Below are positions 7,350 to 11,617 of a stretch of DNA of 11,617 nt, piece after piece. The first letter of the stretch is position 1. Each line of letters opens with the position of its first letter. A program made the position numbers and the translations under genes. The notes under the pieces were generated by a model that did not search any database, was not told where the DNA came from, and saw nothing but the letters and a program-made list of their open reading frames with translations. Source of the DNA: an uncultured Carnobacterium sp. (GTDB lineage Bacteria > Bacillota > Bacilli > Lactobacillales > Aerococcaceae); the NCBI GenBank assembly GCA_937976325.1, contig CALJSD010000146.1, positions 1 to 11,617 of the forward strand, written 5' to 3'.

Positions 7350-8234
7350 CTATCCGTACAATTCTTTATAAAGTGCGTAGCAACCTTTTGCTCCAATCTT
7401 AATTTCACTACATTGATGGATGTTTTCTAGTATCCAATTCCATTTTTCTTTTGGAAGCTCACCCTCCGTAAGATGAATGCTAATCTGTCTCCCTTCAGGA
7501 TTCGCCATGTCTACTTCTCTTGGAAATTGCTCTACAAACTTTTCGAAATACTCTTTTGAAATAAAGGTCAATTGTAGTGTATTCACGCCTTCCTTTTGCG
7601 GTGAATATTCCAATGCGATTCGTTTCTCTTTCATAAAAAAAATCTTGTCGGCAATCGAATCAAGATTGTTCAGTAGATGAGAGGCCATCACAATCGTTTT
7701 CCCCTCATCCCGTAACTGTCTCAACACTTTAGAAATCAATTCCACATTATCAGGATCTAAGCCGTTCATCACTTCATCCACAAGCATATAGTCTGCTTTT
7801 GTAACCAGCACTAATGCAAAACAAAGACGTTGCCGCATTCCTAGTGAATACCCACCCACTTTTTGATGAATATAGTCTTCCATTTTTAACTGCTCTATCA
7901 CAGTTTGAACAGTTCCAGAAGCCACTTTCCACATCGAGGCATAGAAATTCAAATGCTCGATTCCATTTAATTCATCGTATAATTCAGATTGATCCGGCAT
8001 TTTCACGATATGTTGTCTCATAAATAATGTATCAGTTGTATAATTTTTCCCTTGATAGCACACCGAAATACCGTTATTGCTTAAGTGTCCAGACAGTATT
8101 TGGATAAGCGTAGATTTTCCTACGCCATTCGGTGCTACTAGTCCAATAATTTGAGACGATGGAAGCTCTAAGTCAATCTGATTTAGAATCTCTTTTTTTC
8201 CATATGAAAAATTCTGAATATGAACTTCTAGCAT
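7350..8234 (-). CDS. ABC-2 type transporter ATP-binding protein (BcrA/drug-type)
   Basis: This 294-residue ATPase is the first gene of the three-gene operon. Motifs in order: Walker A APNGVGKS (34-41), a Q-loop at MPDQSELYD (Gln82), a signature of the drug/BcrA type YSLGMRQRL (129-137) in place of LSGGQ, Walker B YMLVDE (Asp153, Glu154), D-loop GLDP, and H-loop His186 in MASHLL. About 90 C-terminal residues beyond the nucleotide-binding core are typical of this subfamily, which includes bacitracin and lantibiotic self-protection transporters. The SLGMRQ signature is normal for that group and does not indicate inactivity. The start has GGAAGGAG eight bases upstream. It should energise the two downstream permeases. 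Confidence 0.9.
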   Translation of the reverse strand: MLEVHIQNFSYGKKEILNQIDLELPSSQIIGLVAPNGVGKSTLIQILSGHLSNNGISVCYQGKNYTTDTLFMRQHIVKMPDQSELYDELNGIEHLNFYASMWKVASGTVQTVIEQLKMEDYIHQKVGGYSLGMRQRLCFALVLVTKADYMLVDEVMNGLDPDNVELISKVLRQLRDEGKTIVMASHLLNNLDSIADKIFFMKEKRIALEYSPQKEGVNTLQLTFISKEYFEKFVEQFPREVDMANPEGRQISIHLTEGELPKEKWNWILENIHQCSEIKIGAKGCYALYKELYG

Positions 8235-8300
8235 TCGTTCGACTCCTTCCTATACTTGTATCTTAATTTAATCGCTTCTGTTACCGCTTCCTTTGCTAAT

Positions 8301-8309
8301 ATTATAACA
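8301..8309 (-). promoter_or_regulatory. Extended -10 promoter for the ABC-2 operon
   Basis: On the minus strand TGTTATAAT combines a perfect TATAAT (8301-8306) with the TGN extension. No good -35 box lies 16-18 bp upstream, which is usual for extended -10 promoters. The predicted start near 8294 gives a leader of about 60 bases. An AT-rich inverted repeat (TTTTCT-AAA-AGAAAA) lies immediately upstream. Confidence 0.6.
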
Positions 8310-8392
8310 AATTTTCTTTTAGAAAATAGAGTTCTTTTGTAGATTTCAATCAAAATCCTATAAAAATATCGACTTTTGTTTGATTTTTGCAC

Positions 8393-8424
8393 ACAAAAAC
8401 CACACCTCTATTTTGAGGTGCGGT
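8393..8424 (-). terminator. Intrinsic terminator after rlmN
   Basis: On the minus strand ACCGCACCTC (8415-8424) pairs over 10 bp with GAGGTGTGGT (8399-8408) around AAAATA, with one G-U pair. TTTTTG follows. It lies 13 bases past the rlmN stop and ends the ansA-rlmN unit. Confidence 0.9.
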
Positions 8425-8436
8425 TCGTCTATTTTA

Positions 8437-9552
8437 TTAGGCTTTTGCTTTCTCATCGCGGTCACGTTTCATTTGGCTTGAACGTAATTGTCCGCAGGCT
8501 GCTTCGATATCATGTCCGAATTCTTTACGAACGACACAGTTGATGTGGTTTTTCTTCAAAACATCGTAGAAGGCTACTACGCGTTCTTTTCCACTACGTT
8601 CGTATTGGTCATGTTCACGAACTTTGTTATACGGAATTAAGTTGACATATGAAAGACGTTTCTTATCCGCAAGAAGGTCGGCCAATTGTTGCGCTTGTTC
8701 CACAGAGTCATTCACGTGATCAAGCATGATGTACTCGAAAGTTACACGACGATTAGTTTTAGCGATATATTCATTGATTGCATCCATCACAACTTCAATT
8801 GGATATTTACGGTTGATACGCATGATACGAGAACGTGTATCGTTATCTGGCGCGTGAAGGGATAATGCAAGGTTGACTTGTAGTCCTTCGTCTGCAAACT
8901 CGCGAATTTTTGGAGCCAAACCACTTGTAGATACAGTGATATGACGAGCCCCGATAGCAAGCCCTTTATCAGAGTTGACCACTTTCAAGAATTTAATCAC
9001 GTTATCATAGTTATCGAATGGTTCCCCAATCCCCATGACTACGATATGGCTGACACGGTCCCCAGGAGACACTTCGTCTAAAGTACGTTGCACGTGCATG
9101 ACTTGCGCTACGATTTCCCCAGCAACAAGGTCACGTTGTTTTGCGATAATTCCGCTGGCACAGAAAGTACATCCGATATTACATCCTACTTGTGTCGTTA
9201 CACAGATAGATAAGCCGTATTCTTGTGGCATTAATACCGTTTCGATTAAGAGGCCGTCTGCTAATTCAAAGAGGAATTTACGTGTTCCGTCTGTTGATTG
9301 TTGTTTGATACGTTCGTTTAACACTGGGAATGTAAATTCTTCTTGTAACTCCTCAATCAGTGATTTTGGCAAGTTTGTCATTTCTTCAAAACTAGTTACA
9401 CGTTTGCGGTAAAGCCAGTCCCATAATTGCTCTGCTCTGAATTTCTTTTCGCCTTTTGCTTCAAACCAAGCTGTTAGCTCTTCTAGTGGCATGCCGTAAA
9501 TAATCGGTTTTCCTTCATATTGACGAACCACTCGTCCAATTTTTCTAACCAT
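8437..9552 (-). CDS. rlmN: Dual-specificity RNA methyltransferase RlmN (radical SAM)
   Basis: RlmN makes 2-methyladenosine at position 2503 of 23S rRNA and position 37 of some tRNAs, in the cytoplasm, using a 4Fe-4S cluster and two S-adenosylmethionine molecules. This 371-residue protein has the family-specific cluster motif CNIGCTFC, with Cys124, Cys128 and Cys131. It also has GIGEPFDNYDNV (174-185), a SAM-binding STSGLAP (208-214), SLHAPDNDTR (231-240), and the C-terminal AACGQLR block with Cys353 as the methyl-carrying cysteine. The length is normal for RlmN. The related resistance methyltransferase Cfr methylates the C8 position; the RlmN-type N-terminal region and intact housekeeping context argue for RlmN. 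AGAGGAA lies just before the ATG at 9552. It follows ansA by 15 bases and probably shares its transcript. Confidence 0.96.
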   Translation of the reverse strand: MVRKIGRVVRQYEGKPIIYGMPLEELTAWFEAKGEKKFRAEQLWDWLYRKRVTSFEEMTNLPKSLIEELQEEFTFPVLNERIKQQSTDGTRKFLFELADGLLIETVLMPQEYGLSICVTTQVGCNIGCTFCASGIIAKQRDLVAGEIVAQVMHVQRTLDEVSPGDRVSHIVVMGIGEPFDNYDNVIKFLKVVNSDKGLAIGARHITVSTSGLAPKIREFADEGLQVNLALSLHAPDNDTRSRIMRINRKYPIEVVMDAINEYIAKTNRRVTFEYIMLDHVNDSVEQAQQLADLLADKKRLSYVNLIPYNKVREHDQYERSGKERVVAFYDVLKKNHINCVVRKEFGHDIEAACGQLRSSQMKRDRDEKAKA

Positions 9553-9567
9553 ATCTATTCCTCTTTC

Positions 9568-10536
9568 CTATACTTGAAATGCTCTAATGATTGTTTCTCT
9601 ATTCGCATGAGCGCTTAATAACACCGATAATTTCACACGAGCCTTTTGTCCGCTAAGCCCTGTTGTGAAAATCACTCCTGCTTCATGAAGCTGTTTGCCC
9701 CCACCAAGATAATTATATACATCGTACGTTACACCGTTAAATGCACGAGATACAAGCACGACTGGAATTCCTTTATCCAAGCAACGTTGCAATCCAGGAA
9801 GTGTCGTTGGCGGTAAGTTACCTGCTCCAAGAGCTTCGATGACCAATCCATTCGCATCTGAATCGGCAATGGCATCAAATAACATCGAATCCATTCCAGC
9901 ATATGCTTTTAATAAGTATACCTTGTCCACGAGTTCTTGGATTGGATAGTATTCATGATGTAAGAATTTTTGGAAGTAAATTACTTCACTCTTTGATACT
10001 AATCCAAGCGGCCCAAAAGTTGGTGTTTGGAAAGTCGCTACGTTAGTTGTATGCGTCTTTGTCACATACGTTGCCGCATGGACTTCATCGTTCATCACGA
10101 CAAGAACGCCTTTATCCACACTCTCTGGACTCGTTACCGTAATAATGGCACTGCGTAAGTTCGCTAACCCGTCCGCTCCGATTTCATTGCTTGAACGCAT
10201 CGCTCCCGTTAAAACGATTGGGAATTTTCCATCTGTTGTTAACTCTAGGAAATACGCTGTTTCTTCTAATGTATCGGTACCGTGAGTCACCACCGCTCCG
10301 TCAAAGCCTTCTTGTTGCGCTTGAACGATTCGCTTTTGAACTTCCCACATTTTTTCCTCTGTCATATGTGGAGACGGAAGGTTAAATAAATCCTCTACGA
10401 TGACACTTGCGATTGGTGCAAAAATTGTGTCGGAGTTTGTTAATGGGTTGGTGCTTGTTGGGGTTACGTTACCGGTTGAGCGGTCTTCACTCATGGCAAT
10501 CGTACCACCGGTATTGATAACGATAATTTTCTTCAT
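9568..10536 (-). CDS. ansA: Cytosolic L-asparaginase (type I)
   Basis: The enzyme hydrolyses L-asparagine to aspartate and ammonia. The 322-residue form starting at 10536 begins MKKIIVINTGGTIAM, giving the first catalytic threonine (Thr12) in the TGGTIA signature. The second signature VVTHGTDTLEETA supplies Thr87-Asp88. A likely catalytic lysine is in the YVTKTHTTN segment. LTGAMR and SNEIGADGLANLRSA are also family blocks. There is no signal peptide, which fits the cytosolic type I enzyme rather than the periplasmic high-affinity form. An ATG at 10557 in frame would add seven residues. The predicted promoter start near 10564 leaves almost no room for an RBS before 10557, so 10536 is preferred. 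A still longer in-frame reading to 10716 crosses the foreign-sequence junction and is not credible. rlmN follows closely. Confidence 0.93.
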   Translation of the reverse strand: MKKIIVINTGGTIAMSEDRSTGNVTPTSTNPLTNSDTIFAPIASVIVEDLFNLPSPHMTEEKMWEVQKRIVQAQQEGFDGAVVTHGTDTLEETAYFLELTTDGKFPIVLTGAMRSSNEIGADGLANLRSAIITVTSPESVDKGVLVVMNDEVHAATYVTKTHTTNVATFQTPTFGPLGLVSKSEVIYFQKFLHHEYYPIQELVDKVYLLKAYAGMDSMLFDAIADSDANGLVIEALGAGNLPPTTLPGLQRCLDKGIPVVLVSRAFNGVTYDVYNYLGGGKQLHEAGVIFTTGLSGQKARVKLSVLLSAHANRETIIRAFQV

Positions 10537-10570
10537 GGCGCTACTACTTTCTTTCATTTTCTCTTTACAT

Positions 10571-10600
10571 AGGATACCACAAAATAGCAAATGCTGACTA
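10571..10600 (-). promoter_or_regulatory. Candidate promoter for ansA-rlmN
   Basis: An extended -10 element TGG-TATCCT (10571-10579) lies 18 bp from a TAGTCA -35-like box (10595-10600, four of six matches). Predicted transcription starts near 10564, about 28 bases upstream of the preferred ansA start. The region from here to about 10660 shows no other convincing feature. Confidence 0.45.
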
Positions 10601-10644
10601 TAAAATACGCACAAAAAGATGATACCTTCGAATCCTTGCGGATT

Positions 10645-10668
10645 ATTTTTATAATCGCTGTTACAGCT
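10645..10668. other. Junction between Gram-positive and Bacteroidetes-type sequence
   Basis: To the left the DNA belongs to the ansA upstream region. To the right the plus strand reads as the C-terminal end of valyl-tRNA synthetase from TTC at 10668. Extending that frame leftwards gives residues (ADYFYNRCYS) that do not resemble the expected ValS helix, although the frame stays open. The break is therefore placed within roughly 10645-10668. No transposase, integrase, direct repeat or tRNA gene flanks it. Confidence 0.75.
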
Positions 10669-10826
10669 TCCTGACAAGCATAAAGAAAAAGCTTGCCAAT
10701 GAGAACTTTGTGGCACACGCTCCCGAAGCTGTTATAGCACGTGAACGTAAGAAACAAAGTGACTCGAAAGAGAAAATTGCAGCGCTTAAGGATTCGCTCC
10801 AGGCACTTAAAGCTAAACAAAAGTAA
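10668..10826 (+). CDS. valS: Valyl-tRNA synthetase, C-terminal 52 codons only (Bacteroidetes type)
   Basis: Only the tail of the gene is present. It reads FLTSIKKKLANENFVAHAPE... and ends in an alternating Lys/Ala/Leu stretch before TAA at 10824. KKLxNExFVxxAPExVxxxERKK is the conserved C-terminal coiled-coil arm of ValS, which contacts the elbow of tRNA(Val). A full ValS is about 870-890 residues in this group, so more than 90 percent of the gene is absent. The cut is abrupt, and no ValS-like sequence occurs anywhere to its left. It is on the opposite strand from every gene to its left, with five bases between its stop and the next gene. This is best read as a fragment created by a chimeric join rather than a decayed gene. 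Confidence 0.8.
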   Translation, partial: FLTSIKKKLANENFVAHAPEAVIARERKKQSDSKEKIAALKDSLQALKAKQK

Positions 10827-10831
10827 ACCGA

Positions 10832-11617
10832 ATGAAGTATTTCCTCTATCTGCTATGCACATTTTGTGCCTGCTATTCATTGGTTTCGTGTGATGATGGT
10901 GATACGATTGATGTGAATGACATCAATAAACAAACTACCATTATTTACATGCCATGGACAGGTTCGAACACAGACTCTGGTCTGTTATATGAATTCAAGG
11001 ACAACCTGGATAGCATAGAGGGGGCAATTATAAAAAGCAAGGGAACAAACGGGCGGGTAGTTGTATTCTTAAGTACATCACCCGACTCGTCATCTCTCTA
11101 CGAAATGGTATACCATAAAGGGCAGGTTCAGCATATAAATATCCAGAAATATGGCGGTCACAATTATACTACTGCTACGGGATTAGCATCTATTTTAAAC
11201 GATGCAAAAAGCTATGCACCTGCACTAAACTATGCCATGATAGTCAGCGGACACGGCAGCGGATGGACATATAAGGAAGATTGGACTAATTATCCTTTCC
11301 CTGCAAAGAGGCATATATTTAATGCCAAGATGCGGATAAAGCTGCCTTCTACACGCTTTTTTGGCAGTGTGTCAGACAATCAATATGCTACAAATATTTC
11401 AACTATTGCAGAAGCCATCGCAAATACCAGCATGAAGATGCAATTCATACTGTTTGATGATTGCTACATGGCCAACATAGAAACAGCATATGAGCTAAGA
11501 AATGTGACAAACTTTCTGATTGCTTCTACATCAGAAGTTATGAGTATCGGCATGCCTTATCAAAGTATGTGGAAGTTATTGGCAAGCCCAACACCCAACT
11601 ACGAGGGTGCCGCACAA
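10832..11617 (+). CDS. Clostripain-family (peptidase C11) surface lipoprotein, 3' end missing
   Basis: The open frame runs 262 codons to the window edge without a stop; C11 proteins of this type are usually 370-450 residues. It starts with a lipoprotein signal (MKYFLYLLCTFCACYSLVSC); Cys20 is the probable lipidated residue. DDGD right after the cysteine resembles the acidic export signal of Bacteroidetes surface lipoproteins. The protease domain has the family arrangement: a TTIIYMPWTGSN strand (about 35-46), a catalytic His141 in IVSGHGSGW, and a catalytic Cys211 in FILFDDCYMAN, followed by IASTSEVMS. Clan CD cysteine proteases of this family cut after Arg or Lys and include fragipain of Bacteroides. 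Signal, motif and lack of a Shine-Dalgarno site all fit Bacteroidetes. Substrate is unknown. Confidence 0.85.
   Translation, partial: MKYFLYLLCTFCACYSLVSCDDGDTIDVNDINKQTTIIYMPWTGSNTDSGLLYEFKDNLDSIEGAIIKSKGTNGRVVVFLSTSPDSSSLYEMVYHKGQVQHINIQKYGGHNYTTATGLASILNDAKSYAPALNYAMIVSGHGSGWTYKEDWTNYPFPAKRHIFNAKMRIKLPSTRFFGSVSDNQYATNISTIAEAIANTSMKMQFILFDDCYMANIETAYELRNVTNFLIASTSEVMSIGMPYQSMWKLLASPTPNYEGAAQ

Noticed and set aside
10631..10651. Small plus-strand hairpin AATCC-TTGC-GGATT followed by ATTTTTAT
   Set aside because: A five-base stem is too weak for an intrinsic terminator, and no plus-strand gene ends before it.
10675..10695. Inverted repeat CAAGC...GCTTG near the junction
   Set aside because: It is five bases long and lies inside valS coding sequence, so it is not evidence of a mobile-element end.
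10537..10716. An N-terminal extension of the asparaginase of about 60 residues
   Set aside because: It crosses the junction into valS sequence, shows no asparaginase similarity, and the TGGTIA block normally lies within about ten residues of the N-terminus.
10554..10880. A 108-codon minus-strand open frame ending in TGA that overlaps the ATG at 10557
   Set aside because: It spans the chimeric junction and is antisense to valS and the clostripain start. The 37 or so codons left of the junction could be the tail of a coupled upstream gene, but they overlap the ansA promoter and match nothing I recognise.
10660..11617. Recent horizontal transfer of Bacteroidetes genes into the Gram-positive genome
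   Set aside because: The insert would begin inside a housekeeping gene with no mobility gene or repeat nearby; a chimeric contig explains it more simply, though only reads can settle it.

Overview
The window joins two unrelated genomes. Positions 1 to about 10,660 read as one AT-rich, low-GC Gram-positive chromosome segment. All its genes are on the minus strand, with strong AGGAGG-like ribosome binding sites, PrsA and MetQ lipoproteins, a T-box leader, and intrinsic terminators after most transcription units. The gene content fits Lactobacillales, perhaps a Carnobacteriaceae or Aerococcaceae member; this placement is inferred from gene types, not from a database match. From about 10,668 to the end, the plus strand carries the last 52 codons of a Bacteroidetes-type valyl-tRNA synthetase. 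A Bacteroidetes-type clostripain (peptidase C11) lipoprotein follows and runs off the window. The break cuts valS with no remnant of its upstream part, so an assembly or amplification chimera is the simplest reading.

Layout, left to right. 1-508: 5' part of metQ, a methionine ABC transporter binding lipoprotein. 509-903: its leader, a T-box riboswitch with an ATG (Met) specifier, a terminator, and a near-consensus promoter. 1017-1967: the foldase PrsA. 2148-2948: a secreted LysM plus 3D-domain cell-wall protein, with a WalR-like direct repeat upstream. 3342-4952: a half-size ABC exporter. 5066-8234: a three-gene ABC-2 operon made of an ATPase and two different permeases, each with a large extracytoplasmic helical insert. 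8437-10536: ansA-rlmN, a likely two-gene operon of cytosolic L-asparaginase and the RlmN radical SAM methyltransferase.

The Gram-positive part is mostly cell-envelope and transport: methionine uptake under tRNA(Met) control, secreted-protein folding, wall remodelling, and two ABC systems of unknown substrate. No mobile element, CRISPR array, tRNA or rRNA gene was seen. The least explained parts are the two-permease ABC-2 operon and the regulatory DNA upstream of the LysM-3D gene. The right-hand junction is the largest structural oddity.
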